DNA of 17,309 bases, taken from NCBI GenBank assembly GCA_026985785.1, contig JALSPT010000026.1, positions 1 to 17,309 of the forward strand, written 5' to 3'. A program made the position numbers and the translations under genes. How positions within the stretch are numbered: the first letter of the stretch is position 1; the number at the start of each line of letters is the position of its first letter. Positions 6,370-13,611 of the stretch are shown here, one piece after another. The notes under the pieces were generated by a model. The model worked only from the letters and a program-made list of their open reading frames with translations, was not told the DNA's origin and did no database searches. The DNA comes from Anaerolineales bacterium (GTDB taxonomy: Bacteria > Chloroflexota > Anaerolineae > Anaerolineales > DRMV01).

Positions 6370-7299
6370 ATGACCTTCAAGCGTGCTCTGCTTAGTGTGG
6401 TGCTGTTGGTGGGCGCGGCGGTGGCTTTGAACTGCCGAGAAGTGTGGGCGGCAACCCATGTAGCCGCGTTGAAAATTTCCCTTTGGCCGGAGTACGACCG
6501 CCCAAGCGTGTTGGTGATGTACGACATTACCTTGCCGGATGACGTGACCCTCCCTTTTCACCTGGAGGTTGCTCTGCCCGCGCGCGCGGGACGCCCTTAC
6601 GCGGTAGCGTATCAGCAGCCGGATGGGAATTTGGTCAACGCTGAGTTTGCTTATAGCGTGCAGGGTGCGTGGGGAACGGTGGCCTTGGACGCCGTGATGC
6701 GCGAAGTCCACATTGAGTATTACGATGACTTGGAAAAGAACGGCCAGCATCGCCGCTTTGTGTTCGAATGGCCGGGAAGTTTTCAGGTGGATACTTTATC
6801 CTTGGTGGTGCAGCAGCCGCGAGGCGCGCAAAACATGCATATCGAACCAGCGGTCGGTGCAGGGACGGTGGAAAGCGACGGGCTGACGTACTATCGCGCT
6901 CAGTTGGGTGCGCTCCAGGCCGGACAGACCTTCCAGGTCACCGTGGCCTACGACAAACCGGACGATACCTTGACGGTTGGAGAACAATCGCAGGACGCGG
7001 CGCCGTCGTCGCCGCCCATTCCCCCACCCGAAAGCCCCTGGAAGAAAGCCCTCCCCTGGGTGTTGACCGGCTTAGGGCTGTTGCTCATCGCGGTGGGCGG
7101 TGGATGGTATTGGTTGAGCGCCCATCCGGTAACGCCTCCACCGCGCCAGCGGCAGCGTCGCAGTCGGCGAGAGCCGCTGCCTCCGGAAGCGCTGGCTGCT
7201 GACCTGGACACCGCGAGCGTGCGTTACTGCCCCCAGTGTGGCGCCCGCGCCCAGCCCGGCGATAAGTTCTGTAGGATGTGTGGAGCGCGCTTGCGGTGA
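6370..7299 (+). CDS. Membrane-anchored protein with exported domain and C-terminal zinc ribbon
   Basis: The protein has 309 residues. A signal-like N-terminus (about 1-28, probable cleavage after VWA) is followed by an exported beta-rich domain (about 30-200), a Pro-rich linker (210-225), a membrane helix (229-248) and a basic cytoplasmic segment. It ends in a zinc ribbon CPQC-X10-CRMC (C287, C290, C301, C304). ATG 6370 was chosen for GGAGGTG at 6356-6362 and the signal peptide; the frame is open further upstream. I do not recognise the exported domain. It lies 106 bp before ccmE and carries nearly the same zinc ribbon as the CcmI-like protein in the ccm operon, which suggests a link with cytochrome maturation or with the membrane-protein style of this organism. 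No function is assigned. Confidence 0.82.
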   Translation: MTFKRALLSVVLLVGAAVALNCREVWAATHVAALKISLWPEYDRPSVLVMYDITLPDDVTLPFHLEVALPARAGRPYAVAYQQPDGNLVNAEFAYSVQGAWGTVALDAVMREVHIEYYDDLEKNGQHRRFVFEWPGSFQVDTLSLVVQQPRGAQNMHIEPAVGAGTVESDGLTYYRAQLGALQAGQTFQVTVAYDKPDDTLTVGEQSQDAAPSSPPIPPPESPWKKALPWVLTGLGLLLIAVGGGWYWLSAHPVTPPPRQRQRRSRREPLPPEALAADLDTASVRYCPQCGARAQPGDKFCRMCGARLR

Positions 7300-7323
7300 G
7301 CGCGGCCATTGTCAGGTTTTCAT

Positions 7324-7370
7324 AGCGGCTTAATGCCTTTGTGTCAAAATGTAAACGGCATTGAGCCGCT
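7324..7370 (+). promoter_or_regulatory. Long imperfect palindrome upstream of ccmE (operator, attenuator or terminator)
   Basis: AGCGGCTTAATGCC (7324-7337) pairs with GGCATTGAGCCGCT (7357-7370) over 14 positions, one of them a G-U wobble in RNA, around a 19-nt loop. It is followed by GTGCTTTCTC, a weak T-tail. It lies between the zinc-ribbon gene and ccmE. It may end the upstream transcript or control the ccm operon; I cannot identify a clear promoter beside it. Confidence 0.5.
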
Positions 7371-7405
7371 GTGCTTTCTCGAACCCCCTTTCGGGAGGCT
7401 TTTGC

Positions 7406-7897
7406 ATGAGCAACCGCAACAAGTTTTTTGTGGGCGCTTTTTTCATCGCTGCGGCGGTGGTGTATTTGATTTTTTCTGCCACCAAGGCCAGCGCGCAGTA
7501 CTTCCTCACCGTCAATGAGTTGTTAGCGCGCAAGGGCGAATTCGTAGGCAAAAACGTCCGCATTTCCGGCGCGGTAATCGGCAAGACCATTCAGTACGAT
7601 CCCCAAAGCCTGGAACTGCGGTTTACGATTGCGCACGTCCCGGGCGACAACAAAGTCATTGAGGAACAGGGGGGGCTGGCCAAAGTATTGCACGAGGCAG
7701 TAACGGATCCCCATCGTGCCCATCTGGAAGTGGTCTATCACGGCCCCCGCCCCGATATGCTGAAGGATGAGGCGCAGGCCATCATCACGGGGCATTTGGG
7801 CGAAGATGGCGTGTTTTACGCCGACGAACTGTTGCTGAAATGCCCTTCCCATTACGAAGATGCCGTGCCCGACCAGGTCGAAGGCGGCTCAGGGTAG
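7406..7897 (+). CDS. ccmE: Cytochrome c maturation heme chaperone CcmE, CXXXY variant
   Basis: The protein has 163 residues. An N-terminal membrane anchor (about 7-25) is followed by the OB-fold heme chaperone domain facing the outside: YFLTVNELLARKGEFVGKNVRISG, the LRFTIAH strand, the HLEVVYHGPRPDML loop and the AIITGHLGEDGVFYADELLLKCPSHYE end. CcmE takes heme from CcmABCD, holds it covalently and passes it to CcmF/CcmH. In the canonical protein the heme is bound by the His of HXXXY; here the motif is C146-P-S-H-Y150, the CXXXY type known from archaea and some sulfate reducers. GGGAGG (7393-7398) lies seven bases before ATG 7406, so upstream in-frame codons are not used. It begins the ccm operon and is followed by ccmF. 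Confidence 0.95.
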   Translation: MSNRNKFFVGAFFIAAAVVYLIFSATKASAQYFLTVNELLARKGEFVGKNVRISGAVIGKTIQYDPQSLELRFTIAHVPGDNKVIEEQGGLAKVLHEAVTDPHRAHLEVVYHGPRPDMLKDEAQAIITGHLGEDGVFYADELLLKCPSHYEDAVPDQVEGGSG

Positions 7898-7957
7898 TCA
7901 TCGGCCCGATTCATCCGGCCCAACGGCAGGCACGTTGGGCAACATCGAGGAGCGGTT

Positions 7958-10021
7958 ATGCTTGCAGAAGTCGGTTACGGCACGCTGGTGATTGCGTGGC
8001 TGTTGAGTGTGTACGCTGTGGGGGCGGCAGCGTATGGCGCATGGCGGACGCGACCCGAATGGATTGAAAGCGCGCGCCGCGCCGTGCTGTTGATTTGGCC
8101 GATTCTGACCTTTGCTCTGGTAAGCATCGTTGGCCTGTTGCTGACCAACCAGTTTCAGGTGGAATACGTCGCCTCGGTTACCAGCCGGGCGATGCCCGTT
8201 TACCTCAAGGTGACCGCCTTGTGGGGCGGCCAGGCGGGCTCGTTGCTTTTCTGGTCGTGGCTGATGTCAACCTTCACCTTCGTGCTCATGCTGCGCTCCT
8301 GGGAGCGGGACGGCGAATTTTTGCCTTGGGTCATCGTGGTTACCATGGTCACGCTGGCCTTTTTCCTCGGCCTCAACCTGTTCGTAGAAAATCCTTTCGC
8401 CCGCCTGTGGGCGGTGGGGGGGATGCGTCAGCCAATCAAAGCCATGTTCCCGCCGCGTGGGGCGGTGCTCTATACGCCCGCCGACGGCAATGGGCTGAAT
8501 CCCTTGTTGCGCCATCCCGGCATGATTTTGCATCCGCCGATGCTGTATGCCGGTTTCGTGGCGTTTGTCATCCCTTACGCCTTTGCGATGGCCTCGCTGA
8601 TTACCGGGCGCACCGACGCCCGCTGGATTCACCTCACCCGTCGCTGGGCGTTGGCGGCCTGGCTGTTCCTCTCGCTGGGGTTGATTTTGGGGATGCGCTG
8701 GTCTTATGACGTCCTGGGCTGGGGCGGCTACTGGGGATGGGACCCGGTGGAGGTTTCTGCCCTTTTGCCGTGGTTGACCGGCACGGCCTTCCTCCATTCC
8801 GTGATGATCCAGGAGAAAGAGGAACTGCTCAAGCACTGGAACATGGTGTTGATTATTTTGACCTATGACCTGGTCATTTTTGGCACCTTTTTGACCCGCT
8901 CCGGCGTGCTTTCCTCGGTGCACGCCTTTGCCCAGAGTGCCATTGGCCCCCTCTTCTTTGGTTTCATCGGCATCACGTTCACCCTTTCCCTTTATCTGCT
9001 GCTGCGCCGCTGGAACGACCTCAAAAGCGACCTCCGCATCGAATCGCTGCTTTCTCGGGAGGCATTGTTTACTTTCAACAACATGGTGTTCATGGGGATT
9101 GTGGTGGTGGCCTTTTGGGGTGTGATTTTCCCCATTCTCTCGGAACTGGTGACTGGCCAGAAAGTGACCGTCGGGCCGCCTTTTTATCAAAAGGCGACCG
9201 GCCCGCTGTTCGCTTTGTTGTTGCTGCTGATGGGGATCGCACCGTTGTCGGCGTGGGGTTATGCCAGCGTGAGGCGCTTGGGGCGGTTGCTGCGTTGGCC
9301 GGCTGTGTTGGCGGCGCTAACGGTGATTGTCTTGATGGCGTTGGGCGTGACCAAAGGGTGGCCTTTGGTGGGTGCTTTTCTGGTGGCGCTGGCGGCCTAT
9401 GTGACGCTGGCGGAGTTTTTCCGTGGCGTGCGGGCGCGGATGAAGCGCGGCGAGGCGCTGCCGACGGCCTTTTTCCACTTGATTGCCCGCAACCGGCGGC
9501 GTTATGGCGGCTATATCGTCCACCTCGGCGTGGTGTTGATGGCGGTGGGCATCATCGGCACCCAGTTTTTCGCCAGCGAAACGCAGGCCACCATCCCGTT
9601 GCACGGCAAGATCGCGCTGGGACATTACGCCATGACGTATGATGCGCTGCAGCAGTTTCGCGCTTCCGATGGGCGGCTGGTGGCGCGAGCGGTGGTGAGC
9701 GTGTACAAGGATAGCCGCAAGGTGGGCATGGTGTATCCCCGCCGTGATTTTTACGTCGATTCGCAGCAGCCGATGACCATCCCAGGGGTGCGCAGCAGTT
9801 GGCTGGATGATTTCTACGTCATCCTGGTCGATTGGCAGCCCATTTCGACCGAAGGCGCAACTTTCAAAGTGTTTCGCCAGCCGCTTGTGGGATGGATCTG
9901 GATTGGGGCGTTGGTGTTCATCGTGGGCACGCTGATTGCGGCCTGGCCGGAACCCGACCCGGCAGCAGCGGCCGCTCGCCAGAAGGCGGCGCGTCGGCGG
10001 CGGGCGACGGCCATTTCGTAG
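7958..10021 (+). CDS. ccmF: Heme lyase subunit CcmF
   Basis: The protein has 687 residues with about 14-15 membrane segments, near the usual CcmF length. The WWD heme-handling motif is GWGGYWGWDPVE (254-265), preceded by the conserved GLNPLLRHPGMILHPPMLY (179-197). CcmF takes holo-CcmE and, with CcmH, attaches heme to reduced CXXCH cysteines of exported apocytochromes. A late outside domain (about 540-650) follows a helix near YGGYIVHLGVVLMAVGIIG, and a final membrane helix precedes a basic tail. GAGGAG (7947-7952) lies five bases before ATG 7958. The gene sits between ccmE and ccmH, as in other System I operons. It could be confused with NrfE or CcsA, but the length, paired His-containing motifs and neighbours fit CcmF. 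Confidence 0.95.
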   Translation: MLAEVGYGTLVIAWLLSVYAVGAAAYGAWRTRPEWIESARRAVLLIWPILTFALVSIVGLLLTNQFQVEYVASVTSRAMPVYLKVTALWGGQAGSLLFWSWLMSTFTFVLMLRSWERDGEFLPWVIVVTMVTLAFFLGLNLFVENPFARLWAVGGMRQPIKAMFPPRGAVLYTPADGNGLNPLLRHPGMILHPPMLYAGFVAFVIPYAFAMASLITGRTDARWIHLTRRWALAAWLFLSLGLILGMRWSYDVLGWGGYWGWDPVEVSALLPWLTGTAFLHSVMIQEKEELLKHWNMVLIILTYDLVIFGTFLTRSGVLSSVHAFAQSAIGPLFFGFIGITFTLSLYLLLRRWNDLKSDLRIESLLSREALFTFNNMVFMGIVVVAFWGVIFPILSELVTGQKVTVGPPFYQKATGPLFALLLLLMGIAPLSAWGYASVRRLGRLLRWPAVLAALTVIVLMALGVTKGWPLVGAFLVALAAYVTLAEFFRGVRARMKRGEALPTAFFHLIARNRRRYGGYIVHLGVVLMAVGIIGTQFFASETQATIPLHGKIALGHYAMTYDALQQFRASDGRLVARAVVSVYKDSRKVGMVYPRRDFYVDSQQPMTIPGVRSSWLDDFYVILVDWQPISTEGATFKVFRQPLVGWIWIGALVFIVGTLIAAWPEPDPAAAAARQKAARRRRATAIS

Positions 10022-10034
10022 GCAGGAGGTGCCA

Positions 10035-10541
10035 GTGAAGCGCATGGGATGGTTGTTGTTGGGTGTGTTGTTGGTGGCGGCGATAGTCGGCGTGGCATCC
10101 GCCCGCGCGGCTTCGCCCACCCCTACGCCGGTCATTACCGATGATCAGGTCAACGCGGTGGCGCACACCCTCTATTGCCCGGTGTGTGAAAATACGCCGC
10201 TCGATGTGTGCGGCACGCAAGCCTGCGCCCAGTGGCGGGAACTCATCCGCCAGCAACTCCAGCAGGGCTGGACAGTGGCGCAAATTCAGCAGTATTTTGT
10301 GGAAAATTACGGCGCGCGGGTGCTGGCTGCACCGCCGCGCAAGGGTTTTTGGTGGTTGGCTTATATCGTGCCGCCCGCGGCGATTTTGGGCGGGCTCTAT
10401 TTGCTTTACCGCGCACTGAAGCAGTGGTATCGCCCGCGGCGTGTGGCGACTTCGGAACCTGCTTCGTCTGTGCCGTTTGGCACGGACGTGGATGAGGATT
10501 ACCTCCGACGCGTGGAAGAAGAACTGCGTCGACGCAGATAG
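10035..10541 (+). CDS. ccmH: CcmH/CycL-type apocytochrome thiol oxidoreductase with four cysteines
   Basis: The protein has 168 residues: a signal/anchor helix (about 5-22), the CcmH domain, a membrane helix (about 107-126) and a charged tail. The family motif LRCxxCQ appears as LYCPVCE (C48, C51), and the helix RQQLQQGWTVAQIQQYFVENYG and the block VLAAPPRKGFWWL are typical. CcmH keeps apocytochrome CXXCH thiols reduced and presents them to CcmF. Unusually, two more cysteines follow (C59, C64; pattern CxxC-X7-C-X4-C). The GTG at 10035 is chosen because the strong AGGAGGTG (10024-10031) puts GGAGG five bases from it; the ATG at 10044 would be 14 bases away and gives a protein three residues shorter. 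It lies 13 bp after ccmF. Confidence 0.92.
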   Translation: MKRMGWLLLGVLLVAAIVGVASARAASPTPTPVITDDQVNAVAHTLYCPVCENTPLDVCGTQACAQWRELIRQQLQQGWTVAQIQQYFVENYGARVLAAPPRKGFWWLAYIVPPAAILGGLYLLYRALKQWYRPRRVATSEPASSVPFGTDVDEDYLRRVEEELRRRR

Positions 10542-10558
10542 CGTGATTGGGAGTGCTC

Positions 10559-11143
10559 ATGGACAAATCTTCCCAGATTCCCGAACGCTCCGATGCCGTA
10601 CCGCCTTCGCCTGCTCGCTCTTTCTCCTTCGGCAAGGTCGTGGTGTGGGGGGGCGTGCTGGCTTTGCTGGTGGTGATCGGACTGATGCTCAACCGCACCC
10701 AGCGCGGCGGCGTGGCCGTGGGCGACAAGGTGCCACCTGATCTCTCCGTAACCGCTTTCGATGGCACGACGTACCGCCTCGGCGATTTGAAGGGCAAGGT
10801 GGTGCTGATCAACTTTTGGGCTTCGTGGTGTACCACTTGCAAGGACGAGGCCGTGGCGCTGGAGCAGGCCTGGCAAACGTTGCGCCCCCGGGGGGATGTG
10901 CTCTTTTTGGGACTGGATTACGTCGATACCGAGCCGGACGCGCGGAAGTATCTCCAACGGTATGGCGTCACTTACCCAAACGGGCCTGACAAGGCTACCC
11001 ATTGGGCGCAGACTTTCCGCATCACGGGCGTGCCGGAAACCTACATCGTGGACAAGAATGGCCGCCTGGCTTACAAGAAAATCGGCCCCTTTGCCGACCT
11101 GAACGAGATTATGGCGGCGTTGCAGGCCGCTTTGGAGCGATAG
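10559..11143 (+). CDS. Membrane-tethered thioredoxin-like protein of CcmG/ResA (TlpA) type
   Basis: The protein has 194 residues. A Pro/Ser-rich cytoplasmic start and one membrane helix (about 27-45) are followed by an outward-facing thioredoxin fold of the AhpC/TSA-TlpA group: VGDKVPPDLSVTAFDG, GKVVLINFWASWCTTC (active-site C91-T-T-C94), and the cis-Pro region GVPETYIVDKNGR. It would reduce disulfides in apocytochromes or in CcmH, the job of CcmG (DsbE) in System I and ResA in System II. The ccm operon position favours the CcmG role. ATG 10559 has GGGAG (10549-10553) five bases upstream; in-frame TTG 10547 and GTG 10553 overlap or precede that site. It starts 17 bp after ccmH. Confidence 0.92.
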   Translation: MDKSSQIPERSDAVPPSPARSFSFGKVVVWGGVLALLVVIGLMLNRTQRGGVAVGDKVPPDLSVTAFDGTTYRLGDLKGKVVLINFWASWCTTCKDEAVALEQAWQTLRPRGDVLFLGLDYVDTEPDARKYLQRYGVTYPNGPDKATHWAQTFRITGVPETYIVDKNGRLAYKKIGPFADLNEIMAALQAALER

Positions 11144-11146
11144 CCT

Positions 11147-11635
11147 ATGGATTGGGGTGCTGCGTTTGTGGTGCTTGCGATAGCCGTGTTTGCCGCCGCG
11201 TATGTGGCTTTGCCCATTTTGCAGCGGGAAGGCGCGCTGGTGACCGACCTGGCTCGCGAGCGTTCGGCTTTGCTGGCGCGCCGCGAGCAGGTGCTGGACA
11301 CGCTGGCCGAGTTGGAGTTCGATTACAGCGTGGGCAAGGTGGAAGAAGCGCACTATTTGCGGCGTCGGCAGGCGCTGTTGCGCGAAGGCGCGACCATCCT
11401 GCAACGGCTGGACGCTTTGGAGGCGCGCCGTCAGCAGGCCGCGCGCATCGGTGGCGAACCGCCCCGTGGGGCTGCCGCGGCTGCGCCGCGAACGCCCGAT
11501 GATCCCCTTGAAGCAATGTTGGCCGCCCGCCGCCGCCAGCGCGAGGCCAAGGCTGCCGGTTTTTGCCCCCAGTGTGGCGCACCGGTGCTGGAGGGCGACC
11601 GCTTTTGCCCGCGTTGTGGCTCGCCGTTGACCTGA
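11147..11635 (+). CDS. CcmI-like membrane protein with C-terminal zinc ribbon
   Basis: The protein has 162 residues. A membrane helix (about 5-24) is followed by an amphipathic helical stretch (about 35-100) with ERSALLARREQVLDTLAELEFDYSVGKV (residues 38 onward) and a following LRRRQALL. This is the helical block that follows the first transmembrane segment in CcmI-like proteins of System I operons. After an Ala/Pro linker comes a zinc ribbon CPQC-X10-CPRC (C140, C143, C154, C157). Canonical CcmI instead carries TPR repeats that bind apocytochrome C-termini outside; those are missing. The ribbon resembles that of the exported protein at 6370-7299, down to a 17-base identical DNA stretch. It starts three bases after the thioredoxin gene, so the two are co-expressed. 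Its exact role is inferred from context. Confidence 0.82.
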   Translation: MDWGAAFVVLAIAVFAAAYVALPILQREGALVTDLARERSALLARREQVLDTLAELEFDYSVGKVEEAHYLRRRQALLREGATILQRLDALEARRQQAARIGGEPPRGAAAAAPRTPDDPLEAMLAARRRQREAKAAGFCPQCGAPVLEGDRFCPRCGSPLT

Positions 11636-11685
11636 TTGGCTCCCCCTAAATTCTCATGCCCCTTGCGTTGCTTAGAGGTTTTCCT

Positions 11686-13611
11686 ATGCGCCGATGTGCT
11701 CGTTTCGTGCTCTTTTTGGGTGTTGTGACCGCCGCTTTGCTGGCCTTGAGCGCCTGCAGTTTCAACCTCGCGGGCGATATTACTCCGCCACCGGGCTGGC
11801 AACCGACGCCGGTGCCGCCGACGCCGGACACGGCCAGCCTCTACCCTGCCCTCCCCCCCGACCCGGCGAAAGGCAAGGCTATCTACGAGGCGACTTGTTT
11901 GCCGTGCCACGGCGAGCGGGGCCAGGGCAACGGCCCCGTCGCGCTGGATCGGGGGCTCAACCCAGCGGCGTTTGCTGATGCGGAAGAGGTGCGCGAAGCC
12001 TCGCCAGCAGCATGGTTTGTGACGGTGAGCCGGGGGCGCCCGGAGAAGGGAATGCCGCCTTTTGAAGATAAACTTTCCGTGCGGCAGCGATGGGATGTTT
12101 TGGCGTATATCTACACCCTGGGGACTCCGCCGCAGACGCTGGCGCGCGGCAAGGAAATTTTTACGCAACGGTGTGTTACCTGTCATCAGAGCGACGGGCG
12201 CGGCAAAGGCCTGGTCAACCAGAAACGCATGGCGCAGTCCTCGGATGAGGAACTTTTCCGCGCTGTGGCCGGCCCCCAGCACGAGTCCAGGGTGTATGAG
12301 GGCTTGAGCGACGCCGACCGCTGGGCGGTAGTGGCGTATATTCGGTCGCTTTCCTTTGCCCATTCCCCGCAAACCTCTGCCACGGCCACATCGACGACCG
12401 GCGAGACGGCGGCGGTCACCCCGACGCCTGCGACAACCCCAACCGCCGAGGCGACTCCCGGTGCACAAACGATCACGATCACCGGCCAGGTAGTGAACGG
12501 CACGGCAGGGGCATCCGTGCCGCCCGACCTGGAGGTCACCCTGCACGGCTATGACAACCCCCACGGCGGCGAAGAAGCATACACCGCCAAGGCCACGATT
12601 GATGCCGGTGGGCGCTTTGCTTTCAAGGATGTGCCTTTGAAGACCGGGCGGATGTTCTTTGTGACGACCGAGTACCGCGGCGTGTTGTATGGTTCGCGCA
12701 GCGTATCTCCGCCACCCGGTCATCCGGCCATCGACCTGCCGGTCAATATTTACGAAACCACGACCGATTTGAGCGAAGTTGCCGTAGAGCGGCTGCACAT
12801 CCTGCTTGATACGCCTTCGCCGGGGGTGTTGCAGGTGGTGGAAATTTACGTGATTACCAACAACGGCGACCGCACGGTGGTGGCGCCCGAAAAAGACGCC
12901 CCGGTGCTTACTTTTCATCTTCCGCAAGGGGCTGTGCATTTGCAGTTTCAAAACGGTGATTTGGGTGGGCGCTATGTGGAGACCGCGGATGGCTTTGGCG
13001 ACAAGTTGCCCATTTATCCTAAATTGACCACACAAGAGGTCTTTGCTTACAATTTGCCCATGCAAGGTAAGAAAATGGTGCTGAACCATCCCGTGCCTTT
13101 GCCGGTGGCGGGGGCTGTGCTGATGGTGCGGGAAGGCGAATTGACCCTGAGCGGAGACCAGTTGCAGGATGTTGGCGTGTCTTCAGCACAGGGAGCCGAA
13201 GAATATCATGTTTACAATGTAGGGGCTTTGCCCAAAGATGGCGTGTTGCGCTTTACGGTTTCCCGTCCGACTTCGTGGTTTGGGCAAGGCAGCCGGTCCA
13301 AGACCGGCCTGGCGATTGGGTTGATGGCGCTTGGGGTGGCGTTGATCGCTGTGGCCGTGGTGCTGCGGCGGGAAAAGCCGCGTGTTTCGTCTGTGGATAA
13401 TGCACCAATGCCCGCCGTCGCGGAGGACGCAGCCGTGTGGGCAGAGCGCTTTGCCAATGACGCCGATACCCTGATGGATGCCATCCTGGCGCTGGACGAT
13501 CTGTACGCGGCCAACAAGCTGGACGAGGCGGTATATCGCGCCCGACGGGCGGCGTTGAAAGCCCGCTTGCAGGCTGTGATGGAGGGGCAGGGGGTTGCCG
13601 GTGGTGAGTAA
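11686..13611 (+). CDS. Diheme c-type cytochrome lipoprotein with C-terminal membrane anchor and CcmI-like tail
   Basis: The protein has 641 residues. Domains in order: signal peptide with lipobox LSAC (C24); Pro/Thr linker; cytochrome c domain 1 with C71LPC74H75 and probable axial Met in KGMPPF (M123); cytochrome c domain 2 with C163VTC166H167; Thr-rich linker (228-260); a beta-rich outside region (263-535), its start resembling carboxypeptidase-regulatory-like folds; membrane helix (541-560); cytoplasmic tail whose end (595-628, TLMDAILALDDLYAANKLDEAVYRAR) resembles the helix of the preceding CcmI-like protein. In domain 2 the usual Met position reads GPQHESRVYEGL, so His199 may be the second ligand. 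ATG 11686 follows AGAGG (11674-11678) by seven bases and starts a proper signal peptide; ATG 11656 does not. It lies between ccmI-like and ccmA genes. It could be an electron carrier for thiol reduction or a respiratory protein; the function is open. Confidence 0.88.
   Translation: MRRCARFVLFLGVVTAALLALSACSFNLAGDITPPPGWQPTPVPPTPDTASLYPALPPDPAKGKAIYEATCLPCHGERGQGNGPVALDRGLNPAAFADAEEVREASPAAWFVTVSRGRPEKGMPPFEDKLSVRQRWDVLAYIYTLGTPPQTLARGKEIFTQRCVTCHQSDGRGKGLVNQKRMAQSSDEELFRAVAGPQHESRVYEGLSDADRWAVVAYIRSLSFAHSPQTSATATSTTGETAAVTPTPATTPTAEATPGAQTITITGQVVNGTAGASVPPDLEVTLHGYDNPHGGEEAYTAKATIDAGGRFAFKDVPLKTGRMFFVTTEYRGVLYGSRSVSPPPGHPAIDLPVNIYETTTDLSEVAVERLHILLDTPSPGVLQVVEIYVITNNGDRTVVAPEKDAPVLTFHLPQGAVHLQFQNGDLGGRYVETADGFGDKLPIYPKLTTQEVFAYNLPMQGKKMVLNHPVPLPVAGAVLMVREGELTLSGDQLQDVGVSSAQGAEEYHVYNVGALPKDGVLRFTVSRPTSWFGQGSRSKTGLAIGLMALGVALIAVAVVLRREKPRVSSVDNAPMPAVAEDAAVWAERFANDADTLMDAILALDDLYAANKLDEAVYRARRAALKARLQAVMEGQGVAGGE

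Noticed and set aside
8267..9190. Minus-strand open frame opposite ccmF
   Set aside because: It is antisense to conserved CcmF motifs and has a His/Gln/Gly-rich shadow composition.
1969..11653. Shared 12-mer GAATTTAGGGGG (plus 1969-1980, minus 11642-11653)
   Set aside because: Several 12-base matches are expected by chance in a window of this size, and the contexts are unrelated.
11431..13089. Long minus-strand open frame opposite the cytochrome gene (552 residues)
   Set aside because: It is a shadow of GC-rich codon usage. It lacks recognisable motifs and is antisense to a gene with clear CXXCH domains.
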